From: Grifola frondosa
Lineage: Eukaryota > Basidiomycota > Agaricomycetes > Polyporales > Grifolaceae
Length of the DNA stretch: 64,000 nucleotides
NCBI GenBank assembly: GCA_001683735.1
Contig: LUGG01000003.1
Span: 1,116,001 to 1,180,000 of the forward strand
Direction: 5' to 3'
Each line of letters opens with the position of its first letter. The stretch's first letter is position 1. A program made the position numbers and the translations under genes. Shown here piece by piece: positions 34,145 to 45,640 of this stretch. The notes under the pieces were generated by a model that was not told where the DNA came from, ran no database searches, and saw nothing but the letters and a program-made list of their open reading frames with translations.

Positions 34145-36913
34145 ATGACCTTGTTTCGTTCTCTTATCGAGCCTGTTATCCCCGCTCCAGATGATCTGAC
34201 TGTTCCACAATTCATATTCGACGTTAACGCGCATCCAACGAGGCCAGCGCGGAGAGAAGAGACGCCCTGTTTCATTGAGGAGGAAAGTGGTAGGCCGGTA
34301 TACATTTCTGAAGTGTGTCGCACGCTTGTCATACGTTGAACTCGTTGCCTGATCTGTTTATGACTAGCTTCGCTCCCGAACGAATGCACTTGCCAAAGGC
34401 ATCCGGGCATGCTGGGGGATCGGTGAGTGATCATCGTTTCGGCAAAAGTCTTGGATCTGATGGTCTCGCCCAGGGAAAGGGGATGTCGGTGTGTAGCGCC
34501 CTTGATTTTTATATTGCTACATTATAGTTAACTTCTTCACCCCATAGTCGCGCTTTTTGCTCCTAATCACGTAGGCAAGTCATTCCCTCCATAGCCGGCG
34601 GTGAGCGCTTATAGACTTACAACATACATCCATAGATTACACCGTCATCGCCTGGGCAGTGCATAGGCTGGGGGTATTGTTGCGTACGTTTGAGCCATTC
34701 TGATATGAAAGTCACTGAAACTCATATATTTACAGAGCAATAAGTCCAAGTTTGACAACCGATGAGCTTGGTACGAACCGACAATCTCTGAACTCAACGC
34801 TTTCTTATACTCCTGTCAGTGTTTCAGCTACAGGTGGCGAAACCAACCTTGCTAGTTGCCCACATAGAGAATCTGGCCATTGCTCTTCGATCAGCAACTG
34901 CAGTGAACTTATCTCACTCGCGTATTCTGGTTCTTGATGGCGAAACTGCTCCTACCAAGTTACCGTTTAAATCGGTCGACGAGTTGATTGATCAGCACGA
35001 CGACTTTCCTGCAATTACGGAGGTTACGTTCAGTCCCGGACAAGGAAAGACCACGATTGCTTTCCTCTGCTTTTCCTCTGGAACAACTGGAAGGCCCAAG
35101 GTTTGCAATGACAATTCCTTTAAATGCGTGATACTGTTGACAATGGTATCAGGCTGTAGCCGTTTCGCATTACAACGTCATAAGCAATATAGTCCAATCT
35201 GCTACTTTCAATCGCGTTAAAGACGATTATGCCCCTGGGCCGATAGAAGATTCCGTCCTGGAGACGTCTGTTCTGGAGGTATGTAACATTCAAACCGCTT
35301 TTTCGATGCGTTGACTAAATACATCAACAGTGTTACCACTGTATCGTAAGTTTAGATAGGTTGGGTTATTCCCTCGTACTGACTCAATGCAGACATATAT
35401 GGGCTTGTGGTGAATGTAGGTGTTCCTCGACACTCTCAAGGAAGTTTAATCTGATGATGGCGTAGTTGCATGTCATTCTATACTTTGCAGTGCGTCTAGG
35501 ATTATTCATACGCTCGAATTGCTTCTGAGCCGCTTGACAACTTAGATGACTACGGTCATTAGCAAGAAGTTCAATTACGAGAGATTCCTGCAAAGCATAG
35601 CACAGTTTCGCATTTCACATCTTTTGTGAGTAGTATCCTTAGCTTATGAATCGTTCCCTTCATTCATACGTTTCTTTCATAAGAATTGTCCCGCCTCAGG
35701 CGGTATTGTTCTGTAAAGTGCGTACATCACTTTCTGAATTCAGCGTGGCCCAACGATTTGTCTCTATTAGCATCCCTTAACCAAGCGCTACGATCTATCA
35801 AGCGTCAGGTTTTGCCTGATTGCCGCGGCACCTCTATCGATAGAGCTCACAAATCAACTATTAGAAGTCCTTCCTGACATTTCGTTGGGGAAGGCTACGG
35901 TGCGTGTCCTACGTCATTTTCATTAATTCAAGTGCACTGATATGCGTGCTGCAATCTCCAAGGCATGACCGAGACCTGTGCGGCTGCAAGTATGGTGAAT
36001 ATACGCAGTTTCAGTATCTTGAATCGTGTAACTTATGTGTATATCTCAGTTTCCCGTCTCACAGAAGATAGGAACGCTTGGCAGCGCTGGACAACTCGTA
36101 TCCGGGACCATTGCCAAGGTGGTGAAGGCCGACGGTTCGCTCGCAGGCGTTGGAGAACCAGGAGAGCTGTTCATTACAGGGCCACAAATCACACTTGGGT
36201 ATTACGGAAACGATGAGGCGTACGTAGGCGATTTCTATGGTCTATTCTATGTAGCTGATGGCTGACGATAACGTAGTACCCGTGAAACATACATTGATGG
36301 GTGCGTGTGAACTGCGTTGATATTCGCTTTTCACTTGCTACCTTGTTGACGTGTTGAACAGATGGTTGCGCACTGGCGACGAAGTCTTGTTCCACGAAAA
36401 TGGGGACATCTTCGTGGTAGATCGTATCAAGGTTGGTTGTTGAACAGATGCTTGAAATCCGACAATATTCACACGTCTTCTTAGGAACTTATCAAAGTGA
36501 AAGGCTTCCAAGTGGCCCCATCTGAGCTTGAAGGACATCTTATTGGTCACCCGGATGTAGTCGACGTAGCTGTTGTCGGCGCACCGGATGACTACTCTGG
36601 AGAAGTTCCTCTCGCATATGTCGTTCTCAAACCAGACACTGCGAAGGCGATTCAGGAGAATACGTCGCTTGCTGCTGATGTTCGGACCAGCATCTTCAAG
36701 GTGAGTGATTGTTGCAGATTCTAAGATGGGACGATATGCTGACATTACGGGAATCGCAGCATGTCGCCGATGTGAAGTCGAAATACAAATGGCTTGCTGG
36801 TGGCGTGGAGTTCATCGATGGCTATCCCGAAGAATCCTAGCGGTAAGATTCTACGGCGTGTTCTCAAGGAGCGCAGCAGATCGCGCCATGCTCCTCCTGA
36901 TGCACGCTTGTAG
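34145..36913 (+). CDS. AMP-forming acyl-CoA synthetase/4-coumarate-CoA ligase-like enzyme
   Basis: ANL-superfamily adenylating enzyme that activates a carboxylic acid with ATP and transfers it to CoA. About 14 exons. Core motifs in order: [14 protein letters not shown] (P-loop, A3), [17 protein letters not shown] (A5), DGWLRTGDE (A7), DRIKELIKVKG (A8) and [11 protein letters not shown] (A10 with the catalytic Lys). The C-terminus ends ARL, a plausible peroxisomal PTS1 signal. One intron near 34575 uses a GC donor (G|GCAAGT). Three one-base shifts are needed: G-run at 34670-34674, junction at 35330 and GG at 36819. A truncated second copy follows at 38 kb. Substrate (fatty, aromatic or other acid) is unknown. 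Confidence 0.85.
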
Positions 36914-38089
36914 GTGGCATCGTGTCTGTCGGGGTTCGAAATCTATAGAGCTGGTGTTTTGTATACCGTCTTCCTTTGCACTGCATTCACTGCGGCTTAT
37001 ACACGATTGGTGGACAGTATCCCCTAACTCTCATCGTTCGCAGTAAGCTTGAAGTCATCTCTCCACCATGGGAGTCAGGAGCTCGGAGGACTATGTCTTC
37101 CCGCCCTCGGAAATAATACGCTTTTGGCATCCAGTTATCAGATAATGCATAGCACATGAGCCACAGCCTCGCAAATTAGAACGATCAAGAAGTTCAAGGT
37201 TATTCTGGAGTCTGATTGTAAGCGGTTTCGCTTATGTTCCGAGTGTTCTCGTCTATAATTTACGCCCCAGAGCCGTTCCGGTGCTACTTTCCTTCGCACG
37301 TCAGCTGGGCGTATCGAGACAAATTCGGAACGTTCTTGATCTTTCTTGGGGTGGTGAGAATAAGGCAGGATCTTCGTTGTTACAAAGCTCCGGTTGAAGG
37401 GCCTTGTATGGCCTCTTGAACGCACATCAGCTGATGCTTATGCTGCACTGTGCTATCATAGGATGAATGAATATCGCAAGTCGAGCCTTCTCTCGTGTGT
37501 GTGTCCTCACTGTGTTTCTTAATAACGCTCCCCATAGATGGACAATTCCATCACAGTCGCCGAGACGGTTTGAGTGGTCCCTTCTATCCCGCATTGCATA
37601 CCTGAACATAGCTACAGGTCCGAGAACATGAAGACTATTTGGCAGCCTGTGAAACCTCTGGCCTCACGGACTCCGAGTTCCACGAGAACACTCCGAACCT
37701 GATATTACATACTCATCCTTCTCCACGGAGATCATCGGACACGAAGCGCCATGCATTCGGAGCTCCACAACGCATCTCACGAGCGGTCGACCCTGGTCTA
37801 GATTTTTTTCTCTCTTCTAGCATGTACGCATGGCGCTTTCGCATGCATTTGCTGGTCAGAGGTTCTTGTCGCCACCAGAAAATCTCACGGCTCCTCAATT
37901 CATGGTCGATGCGTAAGCGAGCGATATCGCACCATACCGTGTGTGTGGACTGACCTTTTTGGCACAAGCTTCTTAAAAGAACAAATACACTGATGCTAGA
38001 ATATCAGTGAGTAGTCGTTTGTTCAAATTAAACCTTACAATTACTGAGACATCTAGAGATGAGAGATGTCGGTTCATATCGTATTCCTA
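36914..38089. other. Spacer between ligase and its partial copy
   Basis: No clear gene. A 104-residue frame at 37639-37953 is not recognisable; by position it could hold a decayed N-terminal part of the second ligase copy, but I see no motif to support this. Confidence 0.3.
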
Positions 38090-38706
38090 CGTTATGCACC
38101 TCGGTCTCACTATCATTCATGCCTAGTTTCGCTTTGTGCACCTAATCACGTAGATGATCTTCATAGTATATCCGCCTTATTCCATCTCATGTCCCGAGAT
38201 TTTTTTTTGCAACTTTAGACTATTACTGTTATTGCATGGGCAGTCCACAGACTTGGTGGTATTGTTGCGTACGTGAGCTATTGCGACGGATGTATACCAC
38301 ACTAATCCTTCCTCGGAACAATAAATCCCAGCTTGACTGTTGATGAGCTCGGTGAGAATTGCAATGCGTCCATGCGTCTTAAACCTGAAGGGTATTTGTA
38401 TTGATGACGGTAGTAATTAGCAAGAAATTCGATCGCTATGCTGGAGAGCTACCCTTGGCCTGACAGAGAGTGCGGCAAAAGCAGTGGAAGGACAAAGATC
38501 GCTTGCTGACGTTCGTAGGCAACTGCAAGGCAAGTAACTTGCGGATAGAACATTCCATTCTAATGCCTTGCTGGCGGGTGGAATTCATTGATGCCGTTCG
38601 GAAGAGCGCTAGGGGACGATTCTTACGCGTGTCCACAAGGAGCACAGCAAGAAATTGCGTATACGAAGATGTGCGAGGTTGTAGGGCATTGGGTGGCGGG
38701 AGATAG
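38090..38706 (+). pseudogene. Truncated second copy of the AMP-forming ligase
   Basis: Resembles the gene at 34.1-36.9 kb at two separated places. 38135-38360 corresponds to APNHV, then [15 protein letters not shown] and the exon starting with the SLTVDEL block. 38400-38670 jumps to the C-terminal part (a WLAGG-like region, VEFIDAV, then a decayed A10 SxGKILRR). The whole middle, including the P-loop, A5, A7 and A8 motifs, is missing, so it cannot be active. Probably a tandem duplicate followed by internal deletion. Confidence 0.7.
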
Positions 38707-40769
38707 ACATGATTTCATCTCGTGAAAGGATATAAACTTTAGTTGATACTTGGATTTCAATGTGGGAAGGGAATTTGTGCTTACACGAAATTGGGCCTCG
38801 AGAAAGTGCCAGACTACCAGGTGGCGCCACTAGAATAAGGATACGGTAAGAGATGTAAACCAATCGGTGTGTGCGAATGAGGTTATGTGAGCGGTACATG
38901 CATGACATCAAAATATCTGTCGGGATGTCCCTTGTCTGAGCGAAAATTTACTGTTTGGCCTGAACCGCATGACCCCAACTACCTCCTACATAATGTGTCC
39001 ACGAATGCCGAGTGGACTTCCGACCTGCGGGTCGGAACGAGCGGAATCATCGTGCATACAGTCGATATGCCCTCCGGGAACTCGACCAACAATGCAGCAG
39101 GGATCTGCTCGCAAAGCATTTTGGAGGACGGCGCCAACTTTCTAGATCTCGTAACGTGATTATCACGAATGCATGGACGATGTTCGGAAGTGGAGATGGT
39201 GTTGCATACACACCTCCGCGAAGTCTCCACAGGACATAAAGTTGATGTGTGCAATACAACTCTGAGACGAGGCTGTTCGCAGGAGTACAGACATCAATGG
39301 GACACATGCAACACAAAAATCAAAGGAATACACTTACGAGCAGGAAAGACTGGAAAATATGTCATTGACATCAGGATACCCGGTCTATGGCGCAACGATC
39401 AAATATTCAATCCTACATCTATCGGGGACGAGTCCTGCATTCGGGAAATGAAATGGGACTTTGTCTCGTTTCAGTCATGATCTTTTAGCGTAAATACAAT
39501 TGGAAGCCACTTACGGAAGGTGCAACATGACAGATCTTTGAATGAAACTGCCGAGGCTGGAAAGCTCCGTGTGGAATGTGAACGAGATCAACATCGCTTC
39601 AGCGCTCAGCATCAAGTCCTTGATCATCTATAGTCCATATAATGAATAGTGCGAACTAGTAGCGTCGATGTTCAGCGATAGTAGCTTCCGATGATACGTT
39701 ACGAAACCGATTAGACCGACCGGACCGATCCCCCGCGAGTATTGAATGCTGTTCCAGTCAACAATGAAGAATGACATCGTGAAGACAGTCAACTCGGAGG
39801 TCTCTGTGATATAACATTGGGATCTAAGAGAATCGTTGAAGACTGACTATATGCGCGTCAAACGCACAGAACCGTCATCACCGTCATCACCGCCGGGAAC
39901 CGCGTGAGACCCAACTATGCACTAGAACATGTGCTAGCTGTATGAGAGCACCTGAATGGAGCTAAAAAGGTGCTGCGTACGTACATTCCATTTAGAGTAT
40001 TGAATAATCTCTCACGGAAGAGAGCCAAATCGGAGATTATAATAGGTGCCCGTTGCTGAAGGTATGGGTGCAGTTGCGGAGCCAGGTAGGTTGTATGGGG
40101 ATCCACCACAGACAAATGTCGTAGATCTTTGGCGATTGCTCTAAGGATTTGATCACAACTGAAGTACCAATAAAACCAATACATGTTAGAATCGCATTGA
40201 AGTTTGCGGTTAGATTGAAAGTTCTTACCAGCCTTATCCGAGTGGCTATAGTTTACAAAGCTCATCCAGAGGAAGACAAGCCAGAATCTGCAGTGGCGAG
40301 GTGGAAGCTTCAAGCCGACCGGTATCGATGGCTCTGTTGTGTTTTTCGACAACTAAAGATCTCCTCGAACGATCGATCACTCGATCGCCTGCAAAAGTTA
40401 TTCTCTAATCGAGGAGGAGAGGGAGCACCTTGCCACAGGATTCAGTGGCTGCCCTTGGTCGCCATCTTTTTCTTTTCTCCGTCGATACGAGTAGGTATAG
40501 TTACACAATAGTAACATAACCTGGATGGCATAACAAATATTCCACGGCCACTTAGCGTACAATTCCCACGAGGAATGTCGGCAATTCTGTCAGATTCCCG
40601 CCTCGTGTCTTGGTAAACTTCTATGTCTTCCACCAGCACCGCCAATCGGACACAATTAATCCCAGTTAATTCCAATGTCCTGCTTGCCAGCACTCCGGAG
40701 GGTTCGGAGAAACGCAACCCCCTGCACCCGTCGTGAGCGTCTTCTTTGATATCATTCGGGGGACACGTA
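38707..40769. other. Unassigned region, possible minus-strand gene
   Basis: Several minus-strand blocks with plausible donor sites (for example MSFFIVDWNSIQYSRGIGPV near 39.75 kb, and 39915-40352) hint at an intron-rich gene read right to left. No family motif was found and no continuous model could be built. The plus-strand frames (38887-39159, 39169-39480) look like shadows. Confidence 0.3.
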
Positions 40770-41767
40770 ATGATCCCTGTTCACATTCGTGGCAGTGTAA
40801 TTCTGTTATTCGGGTGGCGTATGTTTCTTTTGCTTCTAGCAGCGGTGCAGTATTGAACTTTTTTCCTTAAGTGGGCGCTCAACTCCCCCATTTGCTGAAA
40901 TACGTTGATTCGCTGCGCGCCGTGTTTTCAACTTCAACGATTGTCGTTATCAAATCTTCGACATCCTATTATATCACATCTCAAACGCAATTGGTACATT
41001 CCCCATATCTTCCATATGATACAGTTACTTGACGGAGTCCCCAGGAGTCACTCCTTGAACCGGTCGTTGATATCATACGCCATGAGAACGGAGTCAGCCC
41101 GTCTCGTGGGGTCTTAATTCATGTGCTCTCCAACTGTAAGCTTCTATTTGTTGTCTCAGTTTTAATGCTCATTTGGAAATAATCCTCTTGATAAGCTGGC
41201 GGCTTTCATTTCGTCACGCTGCGGAATGCGCTGAAGAAGATGTCTATCTCCGATAATGACAGTCGGACTTTGTCTTTCCCATCAACGGCTCTGATCCTTG
41301 ACTCCGTTCCGGGAGACAACCTCTTGAAATCCACAATTTCTTCTCTTGTGCCGTCGAAGCCGATTCTTCGTCTATTTGCCGTCCCGCCCATGGCCATGCT
41401 ATACGCCGCCTTTCTCGTTGCACATTGCTTCATTGGCGGTAATCCCCACATTTTCCGCGAACTTAGAACGACCCTCAACTCCCCGAATTTGCTTCCCTCC
41501 GTTACCCACCCGACCGACGTTAAGGCGACTCCGCGCCTATACGTCTACTCTACTGCCGATGAGGTCACCTCCGCACGCAAGGTTGCAAAGCACGCTGAAG
41601 AGGGTAGAGCCAAGGGGTTCGACGTCGCTGTGGAGAAATATGCGACATCGCCCCATGTCTCGCATGCCCGGAATGACCCAGAGCGTTATTGGGGTGCAGT
41701 TACTAGGCTATGGGAGAGAGCGATCGCGGTTTCTAAGGGACTGCCTCAGGTCTCCTCTCGACTTTAA
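40770..41767 (+). CDS. TMEM53/DUF829-like alpha/beta-hydrolase-fold protein
   Basis: Fungal member of the TMEM53 (DUF829) family, predicted hydrolase fold linked to nuclear-envelope or other membranes in animals. Four exons: 40770-40819, 40872-40995, about 41046-41135 and about 41201-41767. Blocks: VILLFGWLGAQLPHLLKYVD, then HVLSNSGGFHF-like, ALILDSVPGD, VKATPRLYVYSTADE and SPHVSHARNDPERYWGAV, which carries the catalytic-type His region. An apparent in-frame TGA at ~41030 lies inside a 48-nt intron starting GTACATTC. The start may lie further upstream. The frame is otherwise open. Confidence 0.8.
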
Positions 41768-43050
41768 ACACTAATATCAATATTTATTCGAGTTAAAGGA
41801 TAAGTTCATTCATCAACAATTTATTTATTCAGATACCGAAATTGTAATTATAATGCACTTTCGATCCGAATTGTGATAGGATGTCGAAGACAGATTGGCA
41901 GTTGCACGCACCGTAATGCTTCGATGTTCGGATCACTGTGCCTCATGAAAGATTTTGTTTGCATGCTCGAGCGTTATTCTACATTTCATCCTGTTCAAAT
42001 GCCTAGACGGAACAACAGCACATTCTGGGAAGACTTATCGCGCTGATGATTATGCCAATGTTGCCAGCGCCGACGCCGCCATGTGGGTTTGAACGAACAG
42101 CCATAGTTCTACTATGCGCCACCGAGCATCGATTTTTTCCATGAATGCCCTTCCTAGCAGGCTTCCGAGTTTTCCTCAAGATCAACAATCGCACTTTGTG
42201 ACGTCCATGTCCCGTCGTCCGGTTCGGAGCGCTTGCTGCTTTCCCGGATATCGAACACCGGTGGCGTTCACAATAATTCGGATCCCCGGGTCTCTTTCTG
42301 CAATGCACAACCATCATCTGTGCGAGGAGCACGCGCTGCTGGTCCATGAGGTGGCGGCGAGTAGGGATGTTATTCTGAACCTTTCTGGACTTATGGATCT
42401 TGCAAGCAGCACGTCGTTCTGTTGTTGTGATCTCCACCGGTAACAACCCGTCGTCCATAGTGGTGAACGGTATGTCAATCACGATGATCCGGTGTAGATG
42501 TTCGGATGTCGTGTAGGAGACCCATCGTGAGGGAGGAGAGAGCCTATACCTGCGTATAGATACCGCTCGACAACAGGATTCTCAAAGGTAGTCCCATTCA
42601 TTTGAATTTGAAGATGTAATGTGCTCAGTTGGATCGTTGTCAGATCGATGTTCGTAGTCCCATAGAGCTGGAGCTCGGCCCACAGCGCGTTTAGCTTGCG
42701 AACATAAGATTTCGACCATGTGGGCTACAACAACGAAGAAGCGAAGTCGTGAGCTCAAATATGCTCAATTCGGCAAATCAACCATTAATGAATGTGAATG
42801 CTCATATCTTGGCAAATCATCACGTTAACGGGAAAGGCTGGAACGGCCGACTGGTGGCGCATTGCTCGATATCACCGGTAAAATCACACAGATGATCAGT
42901 GAAAGCATCACGACGACCTCGAAATCGCGGGAAACGGGTATGGCTAAGCAATCTGCTATTTCTACTTCTGGACAGTCTTGGGTACTTAAAAGATGTAAGC
43001 ACATGTGCAATTGATTCTTCATTTTTGATCCCGTATAATACTCTGATAAC
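41768..43050. other. Unassigned region, possible minus-strand gene
   Basis: A minus-strand block near 42.5-42.75 kb (SKSYVRKLNALWAELQLYG, then TTIQLSTLHLQIQMNGTTF) reads like real protein and ends at a possible donor. It could not be linked to a start, a stop or a family. Confidence 0.3.
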
Positions 43051-45263
43051 ATGTCGCTAGATGCGGTGCCAACCAAACACGTTCCTTCGCTGAATAACAC
43101 GTTCGGCGCGATGCTCATTGGAACGTACATAGCGACAATGTAAATTCATATACGACTTGATTTATCATTTTTACTGATTCATGGAACAGGATTTACGGCT
43201 TGACGACTCATCAAACCTATCGCTACTTCCGTCTATATGCTTCAGATGGCTGGGGCCTCAAGAGCACGGTGCGTATTGCGAGCGTTTTGGCTTATGCTTG
43301 TCTTTGATTGACTAGTATAAAACTTTTTAAAGGTCATATGTCTTTGGTAAGCGGTGAAGAGCGGAACATTTGTGTCCGAACTCAAAAATTATAGGGTTTT
43401 GGACTCTTTTTCGACTGCTCTGAGTTTACATTATTGGTAAGCCCAAATGACTCTAAGAAGATCTATCCGTCGCTCAATTTCTTTTCTCGATTTCAAACTC
43501 TAAGCTATTACTATCTCGTGATGAACTATTTCAATCCGGAGGGCCTCCTTGAAGCTGTCTGGTATTTCCTATTATTACACTCATGGCCTAAACTATAATA
43601 TCTGATTATCGGTCTCTGAACCATCAGGTCTGTTCAGGTAACCGTTTAGTCTTGTATGGTCAAACTGTGTTGTTGATTCACAAACATTTCTACAGCTGGT
43701 GGTCGCAATTAGCGTACGCATTTTTACAGATAGAGCAATGTTTCCTCCTCAACCTTTTCCCTCTCAGTCGCTCGTGACTATAATTGCACATCTGTAAGTC
43801 TTTGATCGATGTCCTTAACAGATATTAAAAATTGTAATGCTTCAGGTTCTTGATCCGTCGCATATACCTTCGTACGTTTGTTAATTTGTCCTGTGATATC
43901 ACCGTTTATAATAGAATTATCTCTCAGTTGGCCATAATAGGGTTTTGACAGCCGCAGTTGTGAGTGTACCTGCTACATTTATGGTCTCTTCCGTCAAATT
44001 TGCTGAAACATGTAACAGACTGCCATAGCTATTGTAAGGCTGGGTGAGTCAAATCGTGTTATCACCACGCTGTCTGGAGCTCATCTTGTTTGCGATCCAG
44101 GGTTCGGGTTCGGTGAGTGGGGTGTCGACTGTATTTTCTTGACATTCTTTCCATTAACCTAATCTTATTAGCTGTGACGATCGAAGCGTCCGTGTCTCGT
44201 GTTAACGTAGCGCGGTGGAAACTATATAACGCTCCGATTTCTGATTCACAGATTCATCCTGGGAGAGTTCAGAAGATTTGTGGCTTATACGGTGCGGTTT
44301 CCTCAGAAATATGATATGGGACCCATTCTAAAGCCATGAATATGACTGATTGGATGGACAGTGGCTAATTTCCACAGGTTCAGTTTGTCGGTCATATCTG
44401 ATACATTCATCACGATTGCCCTTTGTGTTTCCTTGCACGGAACCAGAACCGGATACAAGTGGTGCGTATATACCATAATCCTGATCAGTGACGCCACTCT
44501 GATTCACACCTACAGGTCAGACTCTTTAATCAACATTCTGATAGTATACACCATCAATACAGGTATTTGTTTTGGATCATCTCTTCCACTGTGACTCAAG
44601 CAGAGGCTCTACTCCCAGGATTACTTACAACGTATGTACGGGTCTGAATCAACATGCTCGCACTGTTGAAATTAACGTTCTTCAGAATGTTTACGCTCGC
44701 CACATTAATATGTGTACGTGCTTTACAAGAAGGCAATAAATACTAATCTTGATGCATATAACAGTTGGTTTTAATGCCTAAGAACTTGATCTATTTTGGA
44801 ATCTTCACGGTGACCACTAAGCGTGAGTACAGATACTTGTTTCTGGTCATATTTCAATAACTTTGTCGCAGTACACCCTAATTCTCTGCTTGCCATGTAA
44901 GGCGGTCTATTTCGCCTGATAACTGGCTGAAATTGAAGAAATTCATAGCCTAAACTCTCGGCGGTCCATAGCAGATAGAGGAGCGGAAGCTTTCGAGGCA
45001 GGTTCGTTCGGTCTCAAAACCCGAACCATCCGATCTAGCTTGCCTCCATGGGAATGTATCGCTTCTACTTGTAGGGACCCTTTCAAGGTGAGCGCTCCAC
45101 TTACGAGTTTGGACAAGCTGGTTTAATATTATACAGCGCATACCAGCGCCTTCCGTCATCGATGAAATCGTTAACAGCTACAAGACGCGGCAGAACTCCG
45201 AGGTACGGGGGCTCTCGCAAATCTTTCTCTTTATCTTCTCAGTTTGAGTCATAGCAGACGTAG
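43051..45263 (+). CDS. DUF6534 seven-helix membrane protein A
   Basis: Best-preserved member of the group. About 19 short exons with 40-65 nt introns were traced with the frame held throughout: MSLDAVPTKHVPSLNNTFGA, helix 1 ending in MIYGLTTHQTYRYFRLY, VLDSFSTALSLHYWYYYLV, NYFNPEGLLEAVW, LFLIRRIYLLGHNRVLTAAV, SVISDTFITIALCVSLHGTR, then the DUF6534 core SDSLINILIVYTINTGLL, LMPKNLIYFGIFTVTTKLH and NSLLAILNSRRSIADRG. The tail is cytosolic and hydrophilic. If the intron after NSLLA is not removed the protein stops at 44900; splicing to the LNSRR exon fits the family and is preferred. Function unknown. Confidence 0.75.
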
Positions 45264-45379
45264 ACCGTGGACCATTCGGATAGGACACAACCGTCCGCTA
45301 TGGACAAACCGTCCGAAATGTGATTGCAAGTACCATATACTTCCTTTTTTTTCGTCGCGCTTCCGTGATGCATAATTAT

Positions 45380-45640
45380 ATGCAGACACTGGACTCACAT
45401 TCATTGGCTAAATTGTTTGTACCTAGTTTGCGAACTTTCGGACTTGCTTACATCCACCGCACTCGTATTTATACACAGTTTGCGGACACTGGACTTGCTT
45501 ACTTTCATCGAACGCTGGACGAATTTTGATTGCACTAAATCGACTTGTACCTAGTTTGCGAACTTTTGGACTTGCTTACTTTCGTCGTACTAGTATTTGG
45601 ACATAGTTTGTGAACACTGGACTTTTACTTGTTGCCCATA
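45380..45640 (+). repeat. Short tandem/minisatellite repeat
   Basis: Four imperfect units share AGTTTGCGAAC and a GGACTTGCTTAC-type block. They are arranged as two ~130-bp halves of two sub-units each (starts near 45427, 45477, 45556 and 45606). Nothing in it looks coding. Confidence 0.65.

Noticed and set aside
35331..35420. Extra frame break at the VVN|LHV join of the ligase
   Set aside because: Using the donor GTAGGT instead of the next GTGTTC keeps the frame, so no indel is needed there.
37639..37953. 104-residue frame before the ligase remnant
   Set aside because: Position suggests a ligase N-terminus but no ligase residues are visible.
41030..41035. In-frame TGA in the TMEM53-like gene
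   Set aside because: It falls inside a good 48-nt intron with a branch-like site; splicing restores the family sequence.
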